Positions 1 to 8,343 of a DNA stretch of 34,080 nt are shown piece after piece (the stretch's first letter is position 1; every line of letters starts with the position of its first letter). Origin of the DNA: QNYQ01 sp964542985 (GTDB taxonomy: Archaea > Thermoproteota > Thermoprotei_A > Sulfolobales > Pyrodictiaceae); assembly GCA_964542985.1 (NCBI GenBank), contig CAZIWH010000012.1, forward strand, positions 1 through 34,080. The letters run 5' to 3'. A program made the translations under genes and the position numbers. The notes beneath the pieces were generated by a model that was not told the DNA's origin, ran no database searches, and was given only the letters and a program-made list of their open reading frames with translations.

Positions 1-14
1 CCCGTGGGGTGGGG

Positions 15-674
15 CTACTTGTTTTGCTGTTGGCTGCCGGGTGCGGGGAAGGCGCTGGGGAGTTCGGGGAACTCTGCCTTCATGCGCTGCTCTGCTATGG
101 CGGCGGCTTCCTCCATTATCTTTCTGGCTTCCTCGCTGTAGACGCCGGTGGGCATGCTCATGAAGCCGGTGAACTCGCCTGCCTCGGTGACTACGCTCTC
201 CAGCATGTCGCCTATCTCGGCCATCTCTAGGCCTATCTCGGGTACTAGGCCGGTGAGGTACTGCTTGAGGTCCTTGATGACGCTTACGACGGGGGCTAGG
301 CCTACCAGCACGTCGCCCATGGTCATGACGGTTTCTAGGCGGAGGCTTACCCTCTCTATAGCGTACTTGGCGGTGAGTAGGCTCTTTATCATCTTCCTTA
401 GCTCCGCGACCTCGGCGGCGTACATAGCTGCCCTGGTGGTGTCTTTCTCCATCTGAGCCTGGACGACCTTCTCGAAGAGCGCCTGGTCGCGCTCCTTCAT
501 CTTAGCTATTATGTATTCTAGCCTGTTGTTCTGGACGCGTAGCCTGTAGAGCGCCATCGCTAGCTTGTGGCGTAGCGGCGGGGGCGGGTTGATGGTGTTC
601 CTTATCTTGTCCACCAGGCCGGGGCCCTTGGGCTGCGGGTTCCATATCTTCGCGAAGTCATCTACGCGTGCCAT
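15..674 (-). CDS. cdvB: ESCRT-III-like cell division protein, CdvB paralogue
   Basis: A 219-residue protein of the Snf7/CdvB family, which polymerises on the inner membrane face to drive division and vesicle scission in crenarchaea. The N-terminal core (about residues 30-175) has the basic helical hairpin of the family (LRHKLAMALYRLRVQNNRLE, then an acidic, Ala-rich second helix and a later KSLLTAKYAIERVSLRLETV helix). The C-terminal half is acidic and ends in a Pro-rich tail (FPELPSAFPAP) that could be a MIM-like motif for the Vps4/CdvC partner; that is inference. Sulfolobus CdvB is about 260 residues with a C-terminal winged helix for binding CdvA. This protein lacks that domain and has the length of CdvB1/CdvB2. 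No cdvA or cdvC lies beside it, so it is a stand-alone paralogue rather than the cdvABC operon copy. It lies 82 bp downstream of vapC on the same strand. The start is the ATG at 674. Confidence 0.88.
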   Translation of the reverse strand: MARVDDFAKIWNPQPKGPGLVDKIRNTINPPPPLRHKLAMALYRLRVQNNRLEYIIAKMKERDQALFEKVVQAQMEKDTTRAAMYAAEVAELRKMIKSLLTAKYAIERVSLRLETVMTMGDVLVGLAPVVSVIKDLKQYLTGLVPEIGLEMAEIGDMLESVVTEAGEFTGFMSMPTGVYSEEARKIMEEAAAIAEQRMKAEFPELPSAFPAPGSQQQNK

Positions 675-756
675 GGCTCTCGGGCCGTCCGGAGTCCTAG
701 AGTGGGGGCCCGATACCTAACCCTGGGGGGCCGGTAGCACCCCGCCCGGAGGCTTA

Positions 757-1218
757 TCAACGTGGGCGCCGGCGGCCCTGGGGTGGCTCGAGGAGTATCA
801 GCTCGGCGACGTGGTCCCGGAGGCGTAGCCAGTCGCGGTCGCATGTGGCCACTGCTAGGCTCTTCTTGGCTGCCGTCACCGCGTTGAGGGCGTCCCCCGG
901 GTCTACCTGCCTCTCGGTGACGAGGGCCGCCGCCTCCTCTAGGTCCCGGGTGTCGAGGCCCTGCTCTACTAGGGTTGCTCCTATCGCGTCGAGGAGGCTG
1001 GGGAGGAGGTGGAGGAGCCTCTCGTAGCCCGCGGCCCTCTCGGCCTCTCCGCGGGCGAGGGCCTTGTTCCTGCTTGCTATGGCCCAGTTCATGTACTCTA
1101 GTACAACCACGGGGGTTACGGCGAGCCTCCTGCCGAGCTTCTGGAGGTCGCGTATCCTCTTGGAGACCAGGAGGTTTGTATCCACTAGGACCGGCGGAGC
1201 TTCTCGATGGCCATCCAC
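757..1218 (-). CDS. vapC: PIN-domain ribonuclease toxin (VapC-like)
   Basis: A PIN-domain protein of about 153 residues, expected to be a Mg-dependent RNase toxin. The core begins with VLVDTNLLVSKRI (first catalytic Asp in the VDTN motif). It continues with VVLEYMNWA (conserved Glu), then VDPGDALNAVTA (third acidic site) and ATCDRDWLRL (C-terminal Asp), which is the expected order of PIN acidic residues. The open frame runs further upstream, but that extension is Gly/Arg-rich shadow translation of vapB. I chose the GTG at 1218 because GAGGGAG lies just upstream and the first beta strand (PVLVDTN) is kept. A GTG at 1185 overlaps the vapB stop as TAGTG but would cut off that strand. It overlaps the end of vapB, so the two are translationally coupled. 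Its RNA target cannot be told from sequence. Confidence 0.82.
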   Translation of the reverse strand: MDGHREAPPVLVDTNLLVSKRIRDLQKLGRRLAVTPVVVLEYMNWAIASRNKALARGEAERAAGYERLLHLLPSLLDAIGATLVEQGLDTRDLEEAAALVTERQVDPGDALNAVTAAKKSLAVATCDRDWLRLRDHVAELILLEPPQGRRRPR

Positions 1219-1463
1219 TGCTGCTCCCTCGAGGCCTCCTCCACCTCCTTTGGGGTGGGCTCGCCTAGCCGCTCCAGGAGGCCTAGGTACTCGTCGAGAA
1301 CCCTGGCGGCGATTATCCTGGCGGCGCGCTCGGCCTCCTCCCTGCTGTCGGCGACCACGATGACGCCCGCCGCCCTCGCCAGGTATAGGCGGCGGCCCCG
1401 GAGCCTCCTGCCTAGGTAGAGGCGGCCCTTCTCGTCCACCACCCTCTCCTCCACGAGAGTCAT
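1185..1463 (-). CDS. vapB: AbrB/MazE-type antitoxin (VapB-like)
   Basis: A 92-residue protein with a short N-terminal SpoVT/AbrB swapped-hairpin-like segment (VVDEKGRLYLGRRLRGRRLYL... about residues 7-40) followed by a charged helical tail (DSREEAERAARIIAARVLDE) that would wrap around the toxin. It lies directly before and overlaps the PIN-domain gene, the usual antitoxin-toxin order. The ATG at 1463 is preceded immediately by GGGGTGGGAT. Antitoxins of this class normally bind their own promoter as a complex with the toxin; the inverted repeat at 1465-1482 is a candidate site. The family assignment rests on the hairpin pattern and the neighbour and is fairly safe. Confidence 0.78.
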   Translation of the reverse strand: MTLVEERVVDEKGRLYLGRRLRGRRLYLARAAGVIVVADSREEAERAARIIAARVLDEYLGLLERLGEPTPKEVEEASREQQWMAIEKLRRS

Positions 1464-1464
1464 A

Positions 1465-1482
1465 TCCCACCCCTAGGTGGGA
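1465..1482. promoter_or_regulatory. Inverted repeat, candidate VapBC operator
   Basis: TCCCACC-CCTA-GGTGGGA is a perfect 7-bp inverted repeat with a 4-bp spacer, ending one base from the vapB start codon and including its Shine-Dalgarno-like GGGGTGGG. It could be an autoregulatory operator or an mRNA hairpin hiding the ribosome site; the sequence does not decide between them. Confidence 0.5.
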
Positions 1483-1544
1483 CATCAAGGTGGAACGAGC
1501 TATACGGCTTTTCTCCGCTTCGGATATAGGAGGACCCCCTTGCA

Positions 1545-2825
1545 GTGCTTCACCACTCCCCGGGGGTGTGCAGAGAGGTGGAGCTGCCAGAGCCCAGCAG
1601 CGTGGACATGGACTACACCGTGAAGCTGCTTAGCGAGCTTATCCGCGTGCCCACGGTGAACCCTCCAGGCGAACACTACTGGGACATCGTCGTGCTGCTG
1701 CGGGACGCGTTGAGGGACCTGGGGCTGGAGACGGAGGTTCACCGTGTCCCGCAGGACATTGTGCGCCGCCTCCAGCCCTGGGCGGGGGACCGGCCCCGGT
1801 TCATACTCGTGGCGCGGCTGGGCCGGGGGAGGCCGGTGCTGCACTTCAACGGGCACTACGACGTGGTGCCGCCCGGCAGCGGGTGGAGCATGGATCCCTT
1901 CCGGCCCGTGGTGAGGGAGGGGAGGGTCTACGGCCGCGGCGCGAGCGACATGAAGGGCGGGATAGCGGCGATAATAGGTGCTGTGAAGGCCTTGCTTGAT
2001 GAGGGGTGGGCGCCGGAGAGGGGGACGCTGGAGCTGAGCTTCACGCCGGACGAGGAGACGGGCGGCGAGACGGGCGTAGGCTACATGCTCGAGAAGGGCA
2101 TAGTGTCGCCGGACTACGCTGTGGTGGCTGAGCCCAGCACCACCTCTAGGATATGGATTGGGAGCCGTGGGGCGGTCTGGGCCCGGGTCCGGATATGGGG
2201 CCGGCAGGCCCACGGCTCCGCCCCCTGGCTGGGGCTGAACGCGTTCGACGCCATGGTTGAGATAGCCTATAGGCTCATCCACGGCTACGCCAAGAAACTC
2301 GCCGGGAGGAAGACCGAGCTGCCTATGGACGACCCCAGGGCCGCCCACCCCACGGTGACCCTCGGCGGCGAGGTCCGGGGCGGGGCGAAGACCAACATCG
2401 TGCCAGGCTACTACGAGTTCACCGTGGATAGGAGGCTGATACCCGGCGAGGACCCCGCGGAGGTTGAGGAGGAGCTACGCGCCGCAGTCATGGAGGCTGC
2501 TGGGGAGGCGGGGCTCCTGGAGAAGGGCTACAGGGTGGGGCTCAGCGTTGAGGGCCGGGCGCCGGCGGCCTGGATACCCCCGGACCACCCGTTCGTGGAG
2601 CTGTTCGCCGCCGCAGTGGAAAAGGTAGTGGAGGCCGAGCCGCTGAGAACGATCTGCATCGGGGGCCTAGACACCAGGTTCTTCCAGGAGAGGGGCATCG
2701 CTGCACTGACCTACGGGCCCGGCGGCCTAGCGGTGGCACACATGCCGGACGAATATGTGCCGATAGGAGAGCTGGAGAGGGCGGCCAAGGTCTACACCGT
2801 GGTTGCTAAGAAGCTGCTAGGCTAG
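1545..2825 (+). CDS. M20 family metallopeptidase / deacylase (ArgE/DapE-like)
   Basis: A cytoplasmic di-zinc amidohydrolase of the M20 family (acetylornithine deacetylase, succinyl-diaminopimelate desuccinylase, carboxypeptidase group). All metal and catalytic residues are visible on the 426-residue frame: NGHYDVVP (His104, Asp106), GRGASDMKGG (Asp135, bridging), TPDEETGG (Glu170 base, Glu171 metal), AEPS (Glu196) and GGLAVAHMPDEYV (His399). The dimerisation domain lies between about residues 205 and 325 (WARVRIWGRQAHGSAPWLG). The substrate cannot be named: LysW-type lysine pathway signs are absent nearby. The start is uncertain. GTG 1545 has AGGAGG 11 bases upstream, but the first 20 residues look unconserved, and GTG 1578 or ATG 1608 (MDYTVKLLSELIRVPTVNPP) would give a family-typical N-terminus. 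Its 3' end overlaps the convergent gene by 9 bp. Confidence 0.88.
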   Translation: MLHHSPGVCREVELPEPSSVDMDYTVKLLSELIRVPTVNPPGEHYWDIVVLLRDALRDLGLETEVHRVPQDIVRRLQPWAGDRPRFILVARLGRGRPVLHFNGHYDVVPPGSGWSMDPFRPVVREGRVYGRGASDMKGGIAAIIGAVKALLDEGWAPERGTLELSFTPDEETGGETGVGYMLEKGIVSPDYAVVAEPSTTSRIWIGSRGAVWARVRIWGRQAHGSAPWLGLNAFDAMVEIAYRLIHGYAKKLAGRKTELPMDDPRAAHPTVTLGGEVRGGAKTNIVPGYYEFTVDRRLIPGEDPAEVEEELRAAVMEAAGEAGLLEKGYRVGLSVEGRAPAAWIPPDHPFVELFAAAVEKVVEAEPLRTICIGGLDTRFFQERGIAALTYGPGGLAVAHMPDEYVPIGELERAAKVYTVVAKKLLG

Positions 2826-3776
2826 CCGGGCCACCGTGTAGGCCACCCTCCTGCCGGGGCGGCAGAGCTGCTCCGCCGCCAGCCTCGCCGCCTCCACGCC
2901 GTAGGCCTCCCGGCTCCCATCGCGGTAGTAGACGCCAACCCTCCCCGCGGTTCTAACCACGTCTACTACCACGTCGCCGCTCACCAACCTAATCAGATAG
3001 TCGGCGTCGTCGTAGCGGAGGAGGTCGATGCGTTCAACGGGGTCGTAGCCGTTAACCACTACGGGGAGCGTTCTTATCCTGTGGCTGTACTCTACGGGTA
3101 TCCTCCGGGAGAGCGCATCGTCGACAGGAAACCCCGCGGTGATGAGCTTCACCATGCACATATAGCTCTCCACGCTCATGCCCTCAAAGCCCGGCACTTG
3201 CACCTGCTGCCCAGCCGGCGCAGCCGCTGAGGAGGCCGCGGAAACCACAGCCGCTGGCGCGGAGGCTACGGGCGGCGTAGACGCAGCAGTGGAGGGCGAC
3301 ATGGCTGCCGGCGGCTGTGCGGGCTTCTCCTCCCTCCTCGTGCCTCCCAGCAGCGCCTCCTCTATCGGCTTCATGGCCGGTGCTTTGCCCGCGCGGCGCA
3401 GTATCTCCTCCTTGAGCTTCTCGAATATCTTCTCAACACTCGCCTTGGGTACCTTGTCTATGAGCTTGCCGGTGACCGTGAGGTATACGAGCATCTTGCT
3501 CGGAGTGGTGCATGCAAGGCGTAGCTCGAAGGAGATTGGGCCTAGGCCATGTATCCTGAGCGTGTTCTCGTGGTGAGTGACCGTGACCTTTACCTTTGCC
3601 TTGCCCCCGAACCTGGCGCGGGGGTTGTGGACATAGATAATCTCTATGGTGCCCCTCTTCATATTTATCTTCTCCAAGGGGAATAGGTCTATATACTCTA
3701 GCAGCTCGATCGGATCAAGGCGGCTGAGCAGTCTACGGCAATCGCCAACGTCTATCCTCTCGGAGAACGTGTGCAT
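2817..3776 (-). CDS. Conserved-looking protein of unknown function with Pro/Ala/Ser linker
   Basis: I do not recognise this 319-residue protein. It has two compact parts. Residues 1-135 form an alpha/beta domain (IEIIYVHNPRARFGGKAKVKVTVTH has the alternating pattern of a beta sheet, then a KASVEKIFEKLKEEILRRAG helix). Residues 205-319 form a second domain (FEGMSVESYMCMVKLITAGF, then strands ADYLIRLVSGDVVVDVVRT). A low-complexity Pro/Ala/Ser linker (about 150-200) joins them. There is no signal peptide or membrane segment, so it is probably cytoplasmic. The beta-rich N-terminal part could be a lipid- or ligand-binding fold of the SRPBCC kind, but that is only a guess from the pattern. The ATG at 3776 has no close Shine-Dalgarno (GAGGGGTGA is about 15 bases away). 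It is convergent with the M20 gene and follows the MMPL gene on the same strand. Confidence 0.75.
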   Translation of the reverse strand: MHTFSERIDVGDCRRLLSRLDPIELLEYIDLFPLEKINMKRGTIEIIYVHNPRARFGGKAKVKVTVTHHENTLRIHGLGPISFELRLACTTPSKMLVYLTVTGKLIDKVPKASVEKIFEKLKEEILRRAGKAPAMKPIEEALLGGTRREEKPAQPPAAMSPSTAASTPPVASAPAAVVSAASSAAAPAGQQVQVPGFEGMSVESYMCMVKLITAGFPVDDALSRRIPVEYSHRIRTLPVVVNGYDPVERIDLLRYDDADYLIRLVSGDVVVDVVRTAGRVGVYYRDGSREAYGVEAARLAAEQLCRPGRRVAYTVARLA

Positions 3777-3868
3777 GAGCGTTACCGCTGGTCACCCCTC
3801 CACCTAGCCCGTAGGGGGCACCCGAGGGGCCCGGGTTGGACTAGGGAGCCCACTCTAGGGGGCCCTGG

Positions 3869-3874
3869 AAAAAA
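3869..3874 (-). terminator. Oligo-T terminator after the MMPL gene
   Basis: On the minus strand a T6 run (CTTTTTTCC) lies about 48 bases past the MMPL stop codon, as expected for archaeal intrinsic termination. The same AT-rich spot (CATACTTTTTTCC) could also serve as a weak TATA element for the next gene on this strand. Confidence 0.45.
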
Positions 3875-3921
3875 GTATGACGCGATCCGTTCTGCTCCAG
3901 GGGGCTCCTTCTCGTGCAGCT

Positions 3922-6900
3922 TTAGTGGCTGGGGGCCCTCTTCTTGCCCCATGGCCACCAGGCCTTGTCGCCGAGCGCCGCTATGGCTACCGGTGTCAGC
4001 AGGTAGGCTGCCATGGCGCCGGCCGTCAGCACCGCCAGGCCTAGCGTGAAGCCCATTTCCCTCATGCCGGTGTTGCTGCTTGCTAGCAGGGATAGGTAGG
4101 CGCTGGAGACTACGAGGCTCAGCCCTATTATGAAGAGGCTTACCGCGCCCGCCGCCCTTGTTATCGGCTTCTCCGGGTCGCTGCAGCCATGCTTCCTGCA
4201 CTCCTCCAGGGCCCTGGCTAGGAAGAAGCTGTTGTAATCCATACCCACGCCGAGCACCGCCACCATGCTCACTATGTGGAGGAACCATAGCACCGGCTTG
4301 CCGAGCAGATCCTGGAACACTATCACGCTGGCAGCGATGCCTATCATCGCCGCACCCATGATTACTATAAGAGCCGCAACCGCGGCGGGTAGGCCGCCGA
4401 ATATCAGGGTGAACACCGCAACCATCAGCAATGAGGCCGCCGGAAGTATCCTCGTGTAGTAGAGGCGGTGGAGCAGCTTATCCATCTCCACTGAGGCCCA
4501 GGCGGCGCCGCCCAGGTAGACCTGGAAGCCGTGGCTCTCAGCATAGCTGTGAGCGATCCTGTGTATCTCCTTTATCGCCTCTATACCCTTGTCGCTGTAT
4601 GGGTCTACGGCGAGGATAACCTCTACGTCAACTATCCTTCCGTCCCTGCTCACTCCTCCCGCAGCCGCAGTGGCCTGGCTTAGCGGGTTGAGCACCCTGC
4701 CGACGCCCTGGACGCCGCGTAGCTGCTTAGCCAGCCCGTCTACAAGGCTCTTGTAAACGGTGTTGTTAATGGCGCTGCCCGGCAGTACAGCAACCACGTG
4801 GACCGGATCAGTTATGCCTGGCAGGTAGTACTGCTTCAGAGTGTCAAACGCCTTCAAGGCCTCGGCGCCGCTGGGCAGCATTATCTTCATGTCGTGGCTG
4901 CCCTTGAAGGTCACATAGTAGTAGCCAGAGACCAGTATCACTGCAGCCATCACGGCTAGGACGGCGTGGCGGTGTCTCACCAGCCAGCCAGCGAGCCTGC
5001 TTACCCTGCCCACGTGGCGCTCCCGGCTGGGCCTCCTGGGCCACCAGAACCAGCGGCGGCCGCCTAGGAGGCTGAGCAGCGCCGGCACCAGGGTTAGGCC
5101 CGCAGCCGCCGTAGCTGCGACAGTAATGGGTATAGTCTCGCCCATGCCGCGCAGGAACGCTATGTCCCAGCCTAGGAGGAGGCTGCCGAAGCCTATCATC
5201 ACGGTGAGAGCTGAGGCCAGTACTGCCGGGCCGGCGCGCCGCAGCGCCTCCTCCGCAGCCCTCCTGGCGTCGCCGCTGACCGCGTACTCCTCGCGGAACC
5301 TGTGCACTATGTAGGCTGCGTAGTCCGCGCCGAGTCCAAGCGCTGTGGTTATCATGAGCACGTGGCTGGTGGTGTCGAGGCTGATTATCCCGGCCCTGGC
5401 GCCCAGGTAGACGAGGGCGCCGCCGGCTACGAGGCCGAGGCCTATGCCGAGGTACGGCAGTATGACGGCGAACACGCTTTCAAGTATTATGAGCAGCACT
5501 ATGAATGTGGCGGCCTCGCTTATCCTGCTCGTCTTCTCCGCGTCCTTCATGGAGTACTCGCGGACCTGGTGGAAGAGCAGGTCGGGGCCCGTCTCCTCCA
5601 CCGTGACGCTGAAGCCCATCCTGGAGAGCGTCTCCCTCGCCAGCCTGCCGGCCTCGAGGATGTTCTCGGCTCTCTTCTTCTGCGTCGCGCCCATGGGCTC
5701 AAATATTACGAGGAAGCCGTTGAGCTCCCTGGACACCATCAAGCCCTTGGCCTCGCTGAGCACCTTCGGCGCCGCCTCGGCGAGGAGCAGCTTCTCCGCC
5801 AGCAGCCTGGCGGCCTCCCGGGGCTTCTCAACACCCTTGGCCACCTTGACGGCCTCCGCGGCGAGCAGCCTGGCAGCCCACCGTGGAAGCCTCTGGCCAT
5901 GCATGCTCATCTCGGCCGCCTTCTCGGCTACGTAGTCCTCTATGATGCTCCAGAGCTTCTCCGGCGGCACGTTTGGGCCGCTGCTCCAGAGCAGCTCGAG
6001 GAACCTCTGCATCAGCGGCCTAGCCTCCGGGGGCGCCTTGGACATAACCTCTTCGCGGAGCTTCTGGTACACCGTCCAGCGCAGCGCCGTCTCGTTACCG
6101 AGCATCTCCTCTACCTGGCTCGCCGTGAACGGCACCTGGCGGCCCATCTCCTTGGCGGCGAGCAGCGCGGCCTCTATCGCTAGCGTCTTGTTCGCGGCTA
6201 TCCTGCCAGAGGCGTCGGGGTCCAGCTTGGCCAGCACTTCTGCGACCAGCCTGGCCTTCTCCTCGCCGGCCTTCTTGGCGGCCTCCTCCTCGACGAGGCG
6301 GAGCGCTGTGGAGCGCAGCTCCTGGGGGCTTGGCTGCATACCCTCCGCTATCTCCAGCGCCAGTTTCTCTACGATGCTCCTCGGGGGCAGCGCGGCGCCT
6401 CTCTTAGAGGCAGCTGCCTCGACCGCCTCCGTAGCTGCCTTGGCTAGCAGCGTAGTGTTCTCGATAAGCGCGCCCTTGGCCTCGGGGTCCAGCTTGGCAA
6501 GCGTTGGCAGCAGCGCCCGGGCCTCCCCGGGCAGCCTTGCCTCCAGCAGACTGAGGGCAAGCCTAGCCGCCTCGGCCCTGCCTCCGCCGCTCTCCAGGAG
6601 CCTCCTGGCGGCGGCCACTGCCTCCCTGGGGGCGCCGGCCTCTATGAGCAGCTGCTCCGCCGCCTCCAGCGCCTTCTCCCTATCCCTCAGCGCCCCCTCC
6701 GCGTGAGGGTCGTAGCGGAGCAGGGTCTCGACCAGCAGGGGCTTCAGCTTCTCCAGCTCCGGGTGGGCCTCCACAGCCTTGTTGACCACGAGCTCTGCCA
6801 CCAGGGTCTCGTTGAGCCTGCCGGTGGCCGCTGACGCTGCAAGCTTCTCCGCCACTGGTGCTGGGATGCCGTGTGCCTCCAGGCTCTGGGCGAGCAGGGC

Positions 6901-8139
6901 CGCCGCTATCCGGGTCGCATTGCTTGTTACCGCGTCTGCTGCGGCCTTGGCTGCCCTCAGGGACATGTTTAGCAGGAGGAGCTGGGTCTTCACCGCGGCG
7001 CTGGGGGGCTGTGCCTTGATCTGCGCTGCGGCGCAGCTCGCGTTAACCGCTGCCAGCTCGGCGTGCAGGGCCTTCATCCACGCCTCCTCTATGACTGGGA
7101 GGAGCGCCTGGGCCTCTCCCGGTAGCCTTGCCTGGAGGGTCTTGGCAGCCACTTGGGCTGCGGCGGCGTCGGGGCAGCCTCCGTGGGAGAGGAGTGCCAC
7201 CGTCCTCCAGGTCTTCACGGCCTCCTCCTCTGGCAGGGGCTTCAGCGCCGGGTTAGCTGCGCTCAGATTGGCCAGCATAGCGTAGGCGGTATAGTTGCCG
7301 TTTAGCTGCTGCATGAGCTCGTATGTGCGAGCAGTCTGCCACCATGCGAGCGCGTAGCCCTTGGCAAGCCTTTCTAGCAGCGTCCTGTTAGCAAGCACGG
7401 TGGTGAGCCGCCTGGCAGCCATTGTTATGTTCTGTGAGAGCCCCGCGTATGCCTCATCCAGGCGTGCTAGGAGTACAGTGGTCTGGTTGAGCCTGGAGGC
7501 TAGCTCCAGGAGCCCCCTGGTAGCGTTCACGTAGGCCTGGTCGAGCTTCCGGAGCCCCGTCTCGGTCTTGTTCAGCGCCTCGGCGAGCTTCTCCAGCCCC
7601 TTGTAGGCCTCTGCATAGCCCCTGTCAGCCTCTGCTATCACCGCGGCCGTCTTGTTTATTGCCTCGAGCCCCTTGGTGGCGTTCTCCAGGGCCTCCGCGT
7701 AGATGCGCTTAACCATCACCATCTGGCTGTAGGCGTGCGCCGCTGCCGTGGCGGAGCGGTTCACGGCCTCGAGCATGGCCTTGTAGAGGGTCTTGTTGAG
7801 CTCGGCTAGGATGAGCGGCACGGATACCAGGTTGCGGCCGACATGTCTAGAGGTGATTGTCTTGTTGTAGATGCTTGCCCAGTGGGCGAGCGCTAGAAGG
7901 GTGTTATTGCTGCGCAGGTCAACGCCCTGGACTATGATTATGCCTGGGTTGCCACCGCTCTTGAGCTTGTCGAGCAGCTTCTGAGCCTTCATAGCCTCGC
8001 TGTTCGGCGGGAGACTGTACTGCTCTACTTTGGTCACCTTGTTGAGCTGGGCGAAGAGGGGTGCCGCTACGAGCGCTACGACTATCCAGAGCGCTACTAT
8101 GACGATAGGCCTCCGCGCTATGAATTCCGCTATGCCCAT
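3922..8139 (-). CDS. Giant MMPL/RND-superfamily membrane protein
   Basis: A 1405-residue proton-driven RND/MMPL-type exporter; the family moves lipids, drugs or other hydrophobic molecules. TM1 is at about residues 11-31. The first outside loop runs from 32 to about 875. TM2-TM6 follow with the conserved GLGADYAAYIVHRF (935-948). The second half has TM7 (about 1058-1075), a normal-sized second loop (1078-1225) and TM8-TM12 with the matching GVGMDYNSFFLARA (1297-1310). The two Gly-Asp-Tyr helices are the expected proton-relay sites. Family members are usually 700-1000 residues; the excess is all in loop 1, which is Ala/Leu/Glu-rich and helical, carries many N-glycosylation sequons and contains repeats (see findings). 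A few Cys (such as 322 and 369) may form an outside disulphide. It is divergent from a PadR regulator, which is the likely repressor. The cargo is unknown. The ATG at 8139 starts directly before TM1. Confidence 0.92.
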   Translation of the reverse strand: MGIAEFIARRPIVIVALWIVVALVAAPLFAQLNKVTKVEQYSLPPNSEAMKAQKLLDKLKSGGNPGIIIVQGVDLRSNNTLLALAHWASIYNKTITSRHVGRNLVSVPLILAELNKTLYKAMLEAVNRSATAAAHAYSQMVMVKRIYAEALENATKGLEAINKTAAVIAEADRGYAEAYKGLEKLAEALNKTETGLRKLDQAYVNATRGLLELASRLNQTTVLLARLDEAYAGLSQNITMAARRLTTVLANRTLLERLAKGYALAWWQTARTYELMQQLNGNYTAYAMLANLSAANPALKPLPEEEAVKTWRTVALLSHGGCPDAAAAQVAAKTLQARLPGEAQALLPVIEEAWMKALHAELAAVNASCAAAQIKAQPPSAAVKTQLLLLNMSLRAAKAAADAVTSNATRIAAALLAQSLEAHGIPAPVAEKLAASAATGRLNETLVAELVVNKAVEAHPELEKLKPLLVETLLRYDPHAEGALRDREKALEAAEQLLIEAGAPREAVAAARRLLESGGGRAEAARLALSLLEARLPGEARALLPTLAKLDPEAKGALIENTTLLAKAATEAVEAAASKRGAALPPRSIVEKLALEIAEGMQPSPQELRSTALRLVEEEAAKKAGEEKARLVAEVLAKLDPDASGRIAANKTLAIEAALLAAKEMGRQVPFTASQVEEMLGNETALRWTVYQKLREEVMSKAPPEARPLMQRFLELLWSSGPNVPPEKLWSIIEDYVAEKAAEMSMHGQRLPRWAARLLAAEAVKVAKGVEKPREAARLLAEKLLLAEAAPKVLSEAKGLMVSRELNGFLVIFEPMGATQKKRAENILEAGRLARETLSRMGFSVTVEETGPDLLFHQVREYSMKDAEKTSRISEAATFIVLLIILESVFAVILPYLGIGLGLVAGGALVYLGARAGIISLDTTSHVLMITTALGLGADYAAYIVHRFREEYAVSGDARRAAEEALRRAGPAVLASALTVMIGFGSLLLGWDIAFLRGMGETIPITVAATAAAGLTLVPALLSLLGGRRWFWWPRRPSRERHVGRVSRLAGWLVRHRHAVLAVMAAVILVSGYYYVTFKGSHDMKIMLPSGAEALKAFDTLKQYYLPGITDPVHVVAVLPGSAINNTVYKSLVDGLAKQLRGVQGVGRVLNPLSQATAAAGGVSRDGRIVDVEVILAVDPYSDKGIEAIKEIHRIAHSYAESHGFQVYLGGAAWASVEMDKLLHRLYYTRILPAASLLMVAVFTLIFGGLPAAVAALIVIMGAAMIGIAASVIVFQDLLGKPVLWFLHIVSMVAVLGVGMDYNSFFLARALEECRKHGCSDPEKPITRAAGAVSLFIIGLSLVVSSAYLSLLASSNTGMREMGFTLGLAVLTAGAMAAYLLTPVAIAALGDKAWWPWGKKRAPSH

Positions 8140-8205
8140 ACCGCTGCACCGCTCGGCAGCCGACAGCTCGCAGACCGTTAAGCGGGTATCCCTCGTGCCG
8201 CACCA

Positions 8206-8270
8206 GGGATAAGCCTATAGAACCCCGACCAGTCGTTACTAGACCCATCGTCTACGATAGACCTAAAAAC
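8206..8270. promoter_or_regulatory. Divergent promoter region, MMPL / PadR
   Basis: In the gap between the two divergent genes, GGCTTATCCC (minus strand, 8206-8215) is a TATA-like element placing transcription start near 8185 for the MMPL gene. CCTAAAAAC (plus strand, 8262-8270) would start the padR transcript near 8290. A PadR dimer binding between them could control both genes. The elements were read by eye and are weak. Confidence 0.4.
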
Positions 8271-8343
8271 CTCCACAACAGAGCAAAGAGGCTCCCTGGG
8301 GGAAGAGGCTCCGCCTAAGCCAGGGAAGGAGATGACAGCAGCC

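Noticed and set aside
1219..1488. N-terminal extension of the PIN-domain frame back to 1488
   Set aside because: Gly/Arg-rich translation in another frame of vapB; the PIN fold starts at the VLVDTN strand.
1500..2348. Long minus-strand open frame opposite the M20 peptidase
   Set aside because: Pro/Arg/His-rich shadow translation; the plus strand carries a complete set of M20 catalytic residues.
5302..6706. Long plus-strand open frames (two of about 250-290 codons) opposite the MMPL gene
   Set aside because: They are shadows caused by GC-rich Ala/Leu/Glu codons; compositions are Ser/Ala- or Arg/Gly/His-rich with no fold-like pattern.
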